Origin: Ligustrum vulgare
Lineage: Eukaryota; Streptophyta; Magnoliopsida; Lamiales; Oleaceae
Length of the DNA: 64,000 bases
Direction: 5' to 3'
NCBI GenBank assembly: GCA_963555705.1
Contig: OY743177.1
Location: forward strand, 57,060,096 to 57,124,095
Shown: positions 1 through 11,513 of the stretch, piece after piece
Position numbering within the stretch: position 1 is the first letter of the stretch
Layout of the letters: each line of letters starts with the position of its first letter
Position numbers and translations under genes: made by a program
Notes under the pieces: model-generated
What the model saw: only the letters and a program-made list of their open reading frames with translations
The model's database searches: none
What the model was told of the DNA's origin: nothing

Positions 1-110
1 AAAGTCGGTTTTGGGCGTCGGTTCTAATATTAGAACCGACGCCCAACGTTTTTATTTTTTATCTTTTTTACTTTAGGCGTCGATTTTACCTTTAGAACCG
101 ACGCCCAAAC

Positions 111-166
<56 letters not shown>
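111..166. repeat. (TTA)n microsatellite inside the CACTA element
   Basis: An almost perfect run of TTA triplets, about 18 copies. On the other strand it reads as a poly-asparagine stretch, which is an artefact. Confidence 0.95.
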
Positions 167-167
<1 letters not shown>

Positions 168-425
168 GACCTGCAGTGATCTGGACGTGGCCTGCAATGA
201 TCGAGGCCACTGCAGGTCGTGGCCTGCTGTGACTTGCAATGACCCAGGCCACTGCAGGTCATGGCCTGCAATGACCTGGACGTAGCCTGCAAAGACCCAG
301 GCCACTGCATGTCGTGATCTGCAGTGACCTGCAGTCACCTAGACATGACTTGCAATGACCCAGGCCACTGCAGGTCGTGGCCTGCAGTGACCAGGATGTG
401 GTCTGCGATAACCTGAACATGCGCA
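167..425. repeat. Irregular CTGCAGTGACC minisatellite
   Basis: Variants of GGCCACTGCAGGTCGTGGCC and CCTGCAATGACC recur at irregular 40-65 bp spacing (near 201, 248, 300 and 363). The units carry internal palindromes (CTGCAG, GGCC). They are GC-rich compared with their surroundings and probably belong to the CACTA interior. Confidence 0.7.
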
Positions 426-924
426 TCACCAAATATATATATATATAATCAATATATACGTAATAAAATTAAATTAACAACAATTATACTTACAAATTGT
501 TAATTTATGATACAAATTAAATATATATGTAAGTGCAAGTTTTGATTATGCTTCGATTTACACAAACCTATGAACGAAGTATTTTGCCCATAAGTTTTGA
601 ATCTCGATTACTTCCTCCGTTGAATAATATTCTTTAAATGTCTACAAACAATCAAAATGAATTATTAGTTATTTTTTCATAAAATATAAAGTCATTATTA
701 AAATTCATAAAGAACCGACGCGAGAAACCGGTCTTTCTCGCGTCGGTTTTTCCTTAAACCGACGCGTAAAGTCGGCCGGTCTGACTTTACGGGTCGGTTT
801 AAATTGAGAACCGACGCATGTTCCTAAATTTTAATTACGAAAATGCCATCGTCCTATTTTACACGTCGGTTTTTTGAAAAACCGACGTCTGTTCCTCATT
901 TTTTTATGCCTTTTTGTACTAGTG

Positions 925-2904
925 GTTCTTTTGATTTGTTCTCATTTTTAGTCAATTTTACTTGGTTGTTAGAATTGTTTTTTGTTCTATGAAATTACGA
1001 GTGACAGTTTCTACAGTGTACTTTCTAGAAGAATAAAGGTTTGTAAGACAAAAGAGGTATAGAGACATCGTGGGTGTGTAAGTAGTACCTGAGAAATAAA
1101 TGTTGGGGGAGAGGGTGGGGGTGTAATAACTTATTAGGTACGTTCAGATTTGATACTTGGTTTAGATGATGATATTCTAGTCTCTAGAGGATTACATTTA
1201 TGATATTGCACATAGAGGATGATTGTACCCTGCAATCTTAAGAGAGACTTCGTAGCCTCATCTAAGCCTTCAAGTTTCTTTTTAGATGTCCCCTGAGCTA
1301 TAAAAGGAAAAAGTGGTCTCTGAATACTTGGAGCATGCTGGTTCTTATTTTACTTGTAAGCAAGAGTGGGAAAAATTATCCCCTACCATACCTTTGCTCT
1401 CTCTTTATAAGTAAAATAAGCAAGTACACAAACGTGCTTTTAATATTTTTTTTTATTCATTTGCCAGTAATTCTTCATGCATATAATTCCATTTTCATTC
1501 ATTTTCCAGTAATTTTTCATGTTTACTTTAGAATATGTTCTCAAAGTTAATTTGCTGCTCATTATATGTCCTTTTCTTGTAACCTTAATTATCTCCTTAA
1601 AACCTTTTAATTTCTATCTTCAATCGAAAAATACCTAGAACTCCTCTATATGTAGTGTATATATTTTCTGGTGGCATGGCTTTCAACAATTATTTTCTTC
1701 AATCTAGACTTGTTTCATATATCCAGGCTTCGAAGTGGAGATTGGAGGAATAAAGGGGGTAATTATTCCCTAGAATTCAAAGTCGAACAAGATGATTACG
1801 CTTGTTGAATTACTTGTTTATGGAGGTCCAGACTCCACTATAAGGCATTTCTTTTATTATTTTATGTTATAGTTGATCACTGATGAAATTTTCAATATGG
1901 CAAATTTGTGAAAGTAATAGTGAGTAGCGTATATCTTGTTTTATCTTTAGCATTTATTTAGCTTAAGTCGTGGTATGGAAGTGAATCACTTAACCTTGAG
2001 TCCAATAAAAGCAAAAGAGCACAAGAAAATAAATAAGTTACTCATATATGATAAGTGAATTGTATTCATCAATTTTTCTATTCCTCCTTTCTCGACTTTT
2101 AATGTATTTTTGCCTTCCAATATAGGTACATATATGTGAAATTCATAAAGAGAAAAGAACTGGATGGAGTAAAGCAAGATGGTAGCTTTTACTTTGGGAG
2201 AAAAACATGAGGTAGGAAGAAAATTGGCATTATCAAAAAATTGCATTTTTAGTCAATATCCAGAAAGCATATTTTTAGAGAAACCATTAAATTTGACTTT
2301 CACCTTTTGCTTACATTATGGACTACTCTCAAATAATGTAATTACAGATACAAAATGATAATTTTAATATTTATCATGATTTATTTCTACATTTTTGCAT
2401 TCAGTGCAGTTGAAGTCCTGATGATTAAACTTTTATATTATCTTTGTAGGTAAAAGTCAATTTTGTAGTTCTCTCACAAGATGGTTAGTCATGTGCACAG
2501 TTTAAGCTAGATTTCAGAAGCCAGGGAAGTACTCATCTTTAATGATGATTCGTGTTGAAAATGGTAATATTAGCTCCTTTTTGTATGGCTGCTGGTATGG
2601 GAGAGATACTGTTGCAATTTAGAGGGATAATAAATGTTGAACTTTAGATATATAATCAAATAGGTGAAAAACCTATATTGCAGATTTTGTTTTAATGTAA
2701 AAGAACAAAGTGCCGTAATTTTTGTTAAGTATTAAAATGTATGTGGTATAATTTTTTTTAAAATGCTATTGCATTTTATTTTGAATACTTGATTTATTTT
2801 TATAGCACGTGTGTTTCATATTTTACATATTACATATATGTTTGAGAAATTTGTTGGTTATTAGTGGAATTATTTATATTGATTTGCAAAAAATAAAAAA
2901 AATG
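925..2904. other. AT-rich intergenic stretch, no gene seen
   Basis: Only short chance reading frames occur here. No LTR, terminal inverted repeat or protein similarity was recognised. Confidence 0.6.
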
Positions 2905-3241
2905 TTAAAGATCAACGGCAACGCGCAATGAGTGTTGCCAAAAGTATCTATCGCAACATGCAAAGAACGTTGCTAAAGGTCTACCGTAACACGCAATGAA
3001 CGTTGCCGAAAGTATCAACGGAAACGTGCAATGAATGTTGCTAAAGATCTATCGCAACACGTAGTGAACGTTGCCAAAGGTCTACCGCAACGCACAATTC
3101 ATTCTTTTGCAACACGCAATGAACGTTGCCGTATCCTTTCCCTCTACGACAACATTGCGATTTGCAACATGCACATGAACGTTGCAAATGGTCTTTTGCA
3201 ACATTTTTTGCGCGTTGCCGTAGGCTGTTTTTGTTGTAGTG
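2905..3241. mobile_element. CACTA-type transposon end, second family
   Basis: The segment ends TTTTTGTTGTAGTG (reverse complement CACTACAACAAAAA), a CACTA terminus. It is preceded by about ten copies of a degenerate unit close to GCAACACGCAATGAACGTTG, many in direct orientation about 30 bp apart. The subterminal motif differs completely from that of the 1-924 element, so this is another family. No matching left terminus was found, so it is a solo end or truncated. Confidence 0.65.
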
Positions 3242-3990
3242 TTTGCACAAACATTCAACTTTTGGTGTCATAATTGGAACTTATGTCCTTTTGAAGTATC
3301 ACTGATTAATACTTCAATTTTTTTTATTGAAATTTACGTTCTTCAAAATAATTAAGTATCATAATGATACTTTTAAAGTATCACAATATGATTCTTATGA
3401 TACTTTTTAAATTTTTGTTATTACAACTTGATATCTTTCAAATTTTTATGATACTTAGGGTGGATTTTTAGTATCACACCTTGATGTTTTTCATTATATT
3501 CGGTGAGGCATTTCATCAAACACGTTATAGAAGTGGTGAAAGCTCAATTGTAATGTCTTTCAACAACACATCCATCCAAAGGAGGTCGGTGGAGCTTCAT
3601 AGAGAAAAAGGAAGGTGACGTGACATTGTTGATGCAATGTTGATGAGAATATTGTAAGGTTTGAAGATAAAAAATAAAAGGAAGTAAAATTTAAATAAAA
3701 TATTAATGTAATTAAAATTCCATTAAGGGATACAAAAGTAGTATAGAGTACAATTATATCTTATATTAATATAGGTTTTTTATTAAAAAATTTGGGTTAT
3801 CTACCAGACTAAACTGTCGAACTTCACATATTTTTGGAGCCTTAATATCTTGGGGGATCTGCGTGAGCTACATAAGATCAGAGCCGACCCTGATTTTAGA
3901 AGAACAAGTTAGAAGAGGGACGGTGAACAAAAAGTCTTTAAATAACTTGGTTTGTGCACTTATAAAAATAAACTGAACCGAACACAACCC
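3242..3990. other. AT-rich intergenic stretch, no gene seen
   Basis: Contains loose repeats of GTATCA and TGATACTT between about 3290 and 3480. No gene was recognised. Confidence 0.5.
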
Positions 3991-3995
3991 TAAAG

Positions 3996-4473
3996 TGTTA
4001 TGATTCTCTGATCATGAAAGAGGAATTTAAAAGAGGAAAAACAATTTCTATTTCTACTAGAATAGAGTTTTTACAAGAGTTGACACACTCAATTGCAAAT
4101 AAAAACAACCTCTCTTTTTCTTGGAGTATCTCTCTTAATGGACACTCTCTCTATCTCTATCTTTCCTTAGATACGAATTACAAAAGAGAAAACTTATGTT
4201 TACATAAGAGGCAAGCTCAAGTATTTATAAACTACATCCACCTCCATTGGAGAGGAGAAAATCAAGTTGTCTATGACCATGAGTTGAATAGTAGTTGGAT
4301 TGATAAGGTAATAAGATGATAAGTTTTGAATATTCAAATTCCTTCACCACCAAGTAACCTCCTTGATTTCCATGCATGCATTAGTTGTAAGTCTTCCACC
4401 ACCTTCTACTCAATTTCATATGGCGGTGGGAATTCTTTAGTTGACAGATGATAAAATACAGCTGGACTTATCA
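3996..4473 (-). repeat. 3' LTR of the decayed Copia element
   Basis: TGTTATGATT...ACTTATCA, 478 bp, same length as its partner at 8521-8998. A 101-codon open frame inside it recurs in the partner LTR and is not a gene. Confidence 0.92.
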
Positions 4474-4491
4474 ATTCTCCCCCTCCAGGTG
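4474..4491 (-). other. Polypurine tract of the decayed Copia element
   Basis: On the minus strand GGAGGGGGAGAAT abuts the 3' LTR, as expected for the plus-strand priming site. Confidence 0.75.
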
Positions 4492-4506
4492 TACTTGAGG
4501 CAATTG

Positions 4507-7500
4507 TTATCTGCCAACCATCCCAGCTATGTCTCTGTATAGCTCTAGCTTCTCATTTGAAACCACCTTTGTCAACATGTCTGCTGGATTCTCCTTTGTG
4601 TGGATCTTCACTAGTCTTAACAGTTGTTGATCCATTAATTCTCGTGTCCAATGATAACGAATATCGATGTGCTTTGTACTGGAATGATACATTGAGTTCT
4701 TACTCAAGTCCAGAGCACTCTGGCTGTCACAATATACTCTATAATCGTTCTGCTTGATTCCTAATTCTTGGAGAAATCCCTTTAGCCATAACATTTCTTT
4801 TCCAGCTTCTGCTGCTGCAATGTATTCTGCTTCTATTGTGGATAAAGCAACACACTTCTATAGTTTTGACTGCCATGACACAGCTCCCCCTGCAAAAGTG
4901 TATAAGAATCCTGATGTAGATTTCTTTCCATCAAGATCTCCAGCCATATCTGAATCTGTATAACCTTCCAAGATCGGATCAGCTCCCCCATAGCACAAAC
5001 ATGTCTTTGATGTACCTTTGAGGTACCAAAGAATCCACTTGACTGCCTCTCAATGTTCCTTTCCAGGATTAGAAAGAAAAAGACTCACCATGCCAACTGC
5101 AAGAGAAATATTGGGCCTGGTACACACAATTGCATACATTAGACTTCCTACTGCTGAAGAATAAGGTACTGATGACATTTCCTCTTTCTCTTTCTTAGAC
5201 GAGGGAGATGAACTCTTGCTCAACTTGAAGTGGTTTGCTAGTGGAATGCTGGCAGGTTTCGCGTTGTGCATGTTGAATCTCATGACTACTCGTTCAACAT
5301 ACTTTTCTTGAGATACCCACAACATGTGATTTTTCCTATCTCTAACTATATGCATTCCCAAAATTTTTTGAGCAGAACCTAAGTCCTTCATGTCAAAGGC
5401 CTTCGAGAGTTCCTTCTTTATCTTGCTAATTTCTGTTGAATCTTTTCACACGATCAACATGTCGTCTACATATAGTAGAAGAGCAACAAAATTATCATTT
5501 GTAAACCTTTGAATATAAATACACTGATCTGCAACAGTTCTTTTATATCCTTGATTCACCATGAACAAGTTAAATTTTTTGTACCATTGTCGTGGTGCTT
5601 GCTTTAGGCCATACAAGCTCTTTTTGAGCTTACAAACAAGGTTTTATTTTCTTGAAACCTCAAAACCCCTTCTGGCTGCTCCATATAGATTTCTTCATGT
5701 AAATCACCATGAAGAAATGCTGTCTTGACATCCATCTGCTCAAGCTCTAAATCCAAACTGGATACTAATCTAAGAATAACTCGAATTGAGGCTATTTTTA
5801 CAACTGGTAAAAATATTTCGTCAAAGTCTACTCCCATTTATTTCGCAGTGCCTTCTTTCCTTTTGGAAGCGTGACCAACTCATATGTCTGATTTTTCTGC
5901 AATGATTCCATCTCATCCTTCATTGCTTGCAGCCATTTATCTTTATTCACATGAGATTGTGCTTCCTGGAAACTCTCTGGTTCCCCTTCATTAGTAAGCA
6001 GAATGTACTCAGACTGTGAATACCTTGTTGATGGAATTCGAACTCGCTCAGAACTTCGTAATTGTGGATTTTCACTTTCATTATGTACACCATCTAACAC
6101 TTATGATGGTCTTGCGGCTTCTAGTGAAGAGGGTTGTGACTCCCCCTGATCAATATCTTCTTCTTCATCCTCATTTTCTGCTTCTGGCATTTCCTCATGC
6201 ACCGCATCATTATCTGTGGATAATTGTGTTGGTGTAGGGTCTGGAACAATGTCCCGGGCACTAGAATAAAGGCTAGAAGATACTGTGGGTTTTTCAATAT
6301 CTTCTAATGTCTGGTTTTCATGGAACACCACATCCCTACATCTGATAACCGTTTTTGCCTTTGGGTCCCATAATCTGTATCCTAATTCTTAATCTCCATA
6401 GCCTATAAAGATGCATGGAGTAGTCCTTGCATCGGGCTTCTTTCTGAGCTCCTTGGATACATGTACAAAGGCTAAACAACCAAATACTCTCAAGTGAGAA
6501 TAGGATGGATTCTTACCAGACTATATTTTCTATGGAATTTCAAAATTCAACGGTACTGACAGTGATTTTTTAATCAGGTAGCAGGCGACTCGAACGGCTT
6601 CTCCTCAGAATGACTTTGGCAGCTTAGCCATACTGAGCATGCTTCTGACCTTTTCCATGATTGTCCGGTTCATTCTCTCGGCTACTCCATTATGTTGTGG
6701 GGTACGTGGGACTGTCTTCTCATGTCAAATGCCATTTCTTCTACAATAGGCATCGAACTCCTTGGATATGTACTCGCCTCCATTATCTGAACGGAGACAC
6801 TTCAGCTTCTTTCCTGTTTCACGCTCCACTATGGCATGGAACAATTTGAAGTAATCCAATACTTGATCCTTTGTCCTCAAGAAATACACCCACACCTTTT
6901 GAGAAACATCATCAATGAATGTCAGGAAATACTTTTTACAGCCTAGTGATTCAACCTCCAAGGGACCACAAACATCAGAGTGCACCAGACTGAGCAACTC
7001 CGATCTTCTCGTTGAAGAGGAACTAAAAGAGACTCCGTGTTGCTTACTAAATAAACAATGATTGCAAGTATCTAACGCAGCTTTCTTCATAGCAGTGATA
7101 AGTTTTTTCTTTGTCAAAATAGACAATCCTTTCTCACCCATGTGAGCGAGTCTCTGGTGCCACAAATTTTGAGACACCTCACGTTCCATTGTGTTAAGGC
7201 TGTCTGCACACATTTTCACATGAGTCTTGTATAAAGTGCCACAAATATGTACTCGAGCGACAATCATGGAGCCTTTCATCATTTTCCATGTGCCGTTACT
7301 AAAGTGATTGTCGTAGCCATGTTTGTCAAGGGCTATCCTGGAAAGTAGATTAAGCTAAAGATTCGGCACATGTCGGATATCCTTCAAAGTTATTTTGCAT
7401 CTGATGTTCGTTTGTACCTGAACATCACCAATTCCTACAATCTCAGAGGAACTGGTGTTTTCCATCTTCACTGCACCAAAGTCACCAGCTTTGTATGTTG

Positions 7501-8368
7501 TGAAGAACTCTTTGCGAGGAGTGGCGTGGTAAGATGCTGCAGTATCTATCACCCACTCAATGTCTTCTCTTAAGACGTGAAGGCATGTCTCCTTTTGGAT
7601 AGAGAAAATAGCTACATCACCTGAGATAGTGACTAGCGTCTCTCCATCTTTATTCTTCAGCTGTGAACTGTTCTGGCCTTTCTAGCCCTGTTCTCATAAA
7701 AGTTTTCTGCAGTTCTTCTTCATGCGGCCCTCTTGACCACAATAGTAGCATGTGTAAGAAGGCTTTCTTCCATCTATGGATCTGCCTCTACTTTTTCTTC
7801 TGCCTCGACTACCTCCTTGCTGTCTCCCCCGATTTTCCGTGATGAAGGCATGTGACTGGTCTGTGCCGAAATCTTTTCTTCTGGCCTCTTCATTAAAAAT
7901 GGCATCCTTAACCATAGACATGGTAAGTTTTCCATTTGGATCCGAGTTGCTAAGAGAGACCACCAGAGCCTCCCAGCTATCAGGAAGAGAACTAAGAAGT
8001 AAGAGGGCTTGCATTTCATCCCCAAGTGGAATCTCTACAGATGACAACTGGTTCACCAGGCTCTCGAATTCACTAGTGTGCTCGGCAACTGAAGTTCCAC
8101 TTTTCAGCTTTAGATTCACCAAATGCCTCATCAATAAGGCTTTGTTTTGAGCTGTCTTGGCTTGGTACATGTCCAGAGTCTTCCAAAGGGTATATGCATC
8201 TGTCTCTTGTGCCACATAGTGAAACACACTATGATCAATCCATTGTCGGATTTGACCAATAGTTTTCATGTTCAACTTCTTCCACTCCGTCTCTTTAGCA
8301 GGATCGGGGTTTTCACCTTTGGCTTCTAGGGGTTTATACAAATCCTTACAACTGAGTAGATCTTCCAT
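4507..8368 (-). pseudogene. Copia gag-pol pseudogene
   Basis: Read on the minus strand, the pieces follow Copia order. 7694-8368 is gag (UBN2-type) ending in a zinc knuckle CYYCGQEGRMKKNC, where the usual His is replaced by Arg/Met. 7355-7552 is protease with DTAAS in place of DSGAS. 6725-7282 carries the integrase HH-CC region and catalytic Asp motifs (LVHSDVCGP, LRSDNGGEY). 5604-6331 is the integrase tail and start of RT. 5050-5391 is the RT thumb region. 4507-4794 is the end of RNase H (DSQSALDLSKN). At least seven frame breaks or stops separate them. Similarity is closest in style to TNT1-94-like polyproteins. No intact product is possible. Confidence 0.9.
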
Positions 8369-8506
8369 TCAAGGCATCCACAATGTATAGTTGGTGGCAG
8401 TAAGCTTAATCATAGCTCTCGAAGATGATTCTTCCGTTGACATCTTGGCTTTGTTATGGCTTGATCAAATTGGAGCTGAAATTCCAACCTTAATGCTCGA
8501 CCTGGC

Positions 8507-8518
8507 GCTCTGATACGA
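8507..8518 (-). other. Primer-binding site, initiator tRNA-Met type
   Basis: On the minus strand, two bases inside the 5' LTR, the sequence TCGTATCAGAGC differs by one base from TGGTATCAGAGC, the usual plant Copia primer site complementary to initiator tRNA-Met. Confidence 0.8.
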
Positions 8519-8520
8519 TT

Positions 8521-8998
8521 TGTTGTGATTCTATGATCACGAAAGAGGAATTTAAAAGAGGAAAAACAATTTCTATTTCTACTCGAATAGAATTTTTACA
8601 AGAGTTGACACACTCAATTGCAAATAAAAACAACCTCTCTTTTTCTTGGAGTATCTCTCTTAATGGACACTCTCTCTATCTCTATCTCTCGTTGGATAGG
8701 AATTACAAAAGAGAAAACTTATGTTTACATAAGAGACAAGTTCATGTATTTATAGACTACATCCACCTCCATTGGAGAGGGGAAAATCAAGTTGTCCATG
8801 ACCATGATTTGGATATTAGTTGGATTGATAAGGTGATAAGAGGATAAGTTTTGAATATTTAAATTCCTTCACCACCAAGTAACCTCCTTGATTTCCATGC
8901 ATACATTAGTTGTAAGTCTTCCACCATCTTCTACTCAATTTCATATGGCGGTGGGAATTCTTCAGTTGGCAGATGACAAAATATAGCTGGACTTATCA
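8521..8998 (-). repeat. 5' LTR of the decayed Copia element
   Basis: TGTTGTGATT...ACTTATCA, 478 bp. On the minus strand TATAAATA at 8747-8754 is a plausible TATA box for the element's transcript. Confidence 0.92.
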
Positions 8999-10953
8999 TA
9001 AAGTCATTAGGAAAAGTTTAACTCACGTTGTGAATTAATAGCAAGTTACTCCGACTGGGATACGAGTTTGACTTACATATAATGAATAGAATCTTGACTT
9101 AAATCATATACTATAATGAAATGAAGAAAAACTGAAAAAGAAGATGAGAGAAAAACCTCTCGAGCTGAATGTATATTTCTTACTTGCAATGTAAAGGGAT
9201 TGCATGTATATATACAATTACAAAGAATCTTCCTAACAGAAATCTGTTGAAGGAACGAAAATGGCAGAAAAATAATAAAAACAAAATAAAAGAAAAAGCC
9301 GACTAATGAAATAAAAGAATCTTCTAGATTATATTTCCATGCTGTTGCCTCGTTCCTCTTTCTTTGCTTTTGTAGAGCTGCCATCTTCTAATATATACTG
9401 GTTAATACACATCTTATATTAATCCCTTTAATCTCCATTTTTCATTAATCATTTCTCTCTTATTCGCTTGGAACACCCAATATTTTGAATGTCAAAACTG
9501 ATAAATAAATCCTAATCTATATTTTCAATAAATTTAGTATGATTATATAAATATTATTCGTTCAAAATTTCACTTAACGGCTTGTTTGTGAGGACTTTTA
9601 CTTGTGCTTCGTGCAGAGAAAGCTATCTAAAATCTCTTCTAAGAGGACAAAATGCAATTTCAAAAAATTGTTCAAATGTTTTCAAAAGTCAGTTTCTAGA
9701 AGCAACTTTTTGCTAACCATCAAGCTAGATTTGAGCTACTCAATTGAGCAATTCGAGCCACCATATTGTAATTCAAAATATTCAATTATTCCAGCGAAAT
9801 AAATAAATCAATTAAAATTCACATTCAAAAAATGACGAATGAAAAAAAGTCAACACTATTTTATTCTTAAAACCCATTAGAAGTTTTGTCGGAAATCTCT
9901 ATTTTCTCAATTGCTGCACTAATAATATTCTTCATCGGATTTTTCTTGGAACTCATTTTTTCTTAAAGACTGGGGGGCGTGCAATTCACGGCTGTGATAA
10001 TAATTTTGTATGTAATAGTGTTATATTGTTGTTTCATATCTTGATCTTTCCAATGAATGAATGTATGAATGATCTTATTAATTTGAACATCAACATCTTT
10101 ACTTGATGCAAGGTTCATCAATTACGAATATCTATTTTCACATTTTATCATACTTACAAACCATAATTAAGTAACTATCCAGTATTCATAAGTAAATCGT
10201 GCATGCTAATAGAAACAAATATTATAAAATGCTATATTCATCCAAATTTATCAAAGTAAGCTCATCCCTGAGTTTATAAACTCTACTGTACTGATGAACC
10301 ACCAATGAGGACCATGGTGCCAGTGTCATCGCCATGATCCATTCCTGCTCGGTGAGCGCATGGCGAAAAATGGCAGCAGTAGAGTGACGAGAACCATACG
10401 AAAAACCTTTGTAGCGAGGGTGTCTTATCACTGGACACAGCTCCTGGATTCCATATGAGAACTGGAAATTGTCACTGTAAGGACATGTACAAGTCTTGTG
10501 CAACTTTATTACACAGCTTTGTTTTGAACAAAATAGTCAAACTTCAAACTAACAAAACTAAAGTAGTTAACTTTGAGAAGTTGTTTTAATTTCCATTCCC
10601 GTGGATTCTTCCTTCTCCCTTCAAGGTTTTTAATAAATAAGCCCTTGTTTGTTACTCTTTGAATTTTTCTTTTTTTTCTACAGTATTCAATCTTAATCAT
10701 CTACTAAAAGTTAAGCCCACAAAAGAAAGTCTGAAAACTCTTGGAAAAAAAACTAGAAAATGTATGCAACTATGCATGTTTATTTCTTACAGAAAACAAA
10801 AGAAAAAGCGTTCAGAAAACCATAATACCCATTATATCATCAAATATTAATCAATTAGAAAATAAAATAAATTTTCTCATACTTTCTCAGCCCGCGAAAA
10901 AGAGATCTAAAAGTCCCAGCAGATTAACCAGATGCAAAATTGTGTAAGAACAA
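8999..10953. other. AT-rich stretch, possible old element remains, no clear gene
   Basis: 9010-9480 resembles the composition of a Copia LTR but has no identified partner. The only coding-like frame is at 10222-10503, listed separately. Confidence 0.45.
10222..10503 (-). CDS. Unrecognised 93-codon open frame, possibly a gene fragment
   Basis: I do not recognise this protein. It has a more coding-like composition than nearby frames (Tyr, His, Trp and Arg spread evenly, few homopolymers) and is less AT-rich than its flanks. A good splice acceptor (CCTTACAG on the minus strand) falls near its start, so it could be part of an exon of a captured or decayed gene. There are no membrane segments or known motifs. 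It may also be chance. Confidence 0.2.
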   Translation of the reverse strand: MHKTCTCPYSDNFQFSYGIQELCPVIRHPRYKGFSYGSRHSTAAIFRHALTEQEWIMAMTLAPWSSLVVHQYSRVYKLRDELTLINLDEYSIL

Positions 10954-10958
10954 TAAAT

Positions 10959-11424
10959 TGTTGGGAATTAGGACGCAACTAATCCCGTCCAGGATCGATG
11001 TGACACAAATAAATTGGACTGAGAAAATATAAATACGCAAAAATAAAATGCAAATACGAAACACAAAGATTTACGTGGTTCAGCAATTTGCCTACGTCCA
11101 CGGACCCACACCAATATATTTCACTAACTCGAAAATGAGGAGTACAAAATACAACACTGTATTTTTATCTGCCTATGCAAAGGCTATTCTCTCCAACTCA
11201 CTTTTCTCACTATTTTGTGAAATGCCTCTCTTGTGTTGCTCTCTACAAACACTCTTTGTTGTGGTGGTGTTTCTCTTCAACACTTGAGCTCTATTTATAG
11301 GAAGAATTAGGATGAATTGGGAATAACAAATTTCACCATCCTTACCTACTACCAAAACCTACCAACATTCACCTAATTATTTTCACCAACTAATCTTCCA
11401 CCTAATAGTCTCCATCTACCAACA
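10959..11424 (-). repeat. 3' LTR of the intact Copia element
   Basis: TGTTGGGAATTAGG...CTACCAACA, 466 bp, identical to the partner LTR except for one base. A 79-codon frame within it is present in both LTRs and is not a gene. Confidence 0.96.
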
Positions 11425-11436
11425 ATCTCCCACTTG
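11425..11436 (-). other. Polypurine tract of the intact Copia element
   Basis: On the minus strand AAGTGGGAGAT ends directly at the 3' LTR. Confidence 0.8.
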
Positions 11437-11513
11437 GAGACTAATGTGGCTTCCCTTGAGACATTTCCTCCTTGCAACTCCTTTTGAAATATGGTGTGAA
11501 TCATCTGCTGTCT

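Larger units (their letters stand above)
1..924. mobile_element. CACTA (En/Spm-type) transposon, right end only
   Basis: The segment ends with TTTTTGTACTAGTG, whose reverse complement begins CACTAGTACAAAAA, the standard CACTA terminus. Inside it are many direct and inverted copies of an AACCGACGC/GCGTCGGTT motif (near 10-110 and 713-885), typical of CACTA subterminal repeats. The left end lies outside the window, so neither the length nor a transposase can be judged. No coding sequence is visible in this part. Confidence 0.75.
3996..8998 (-). mobile_element. Ty1/Copia LTR retrotransposon, decayed
   Basis: Two 478 bp LTRs (3996-4473 and 8521-8998) start TG and end CA. They are flanked by the same 5 bp, TAAAG, at 3991-3995 and 8999-9003, so the insertion is complete. 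Pol fragments in the order gag, protease, integrase, RT, RNase H run on the minus strand, so the right LTR is the 5' LTR. By eye the LTRs differ at about 27 of 478 sites, much more than those of the neighbouring element at 10959-15997. The body carries many stops and frame changes, so it cannot make a full polyprotein. Confidence 0.93.

Noticed and set aside
4014..8847. 101 and 104 codon plus-strand frames
   Set aside because: They lie in the two LTRs of the decayed Copia element, antisense to its transcription.
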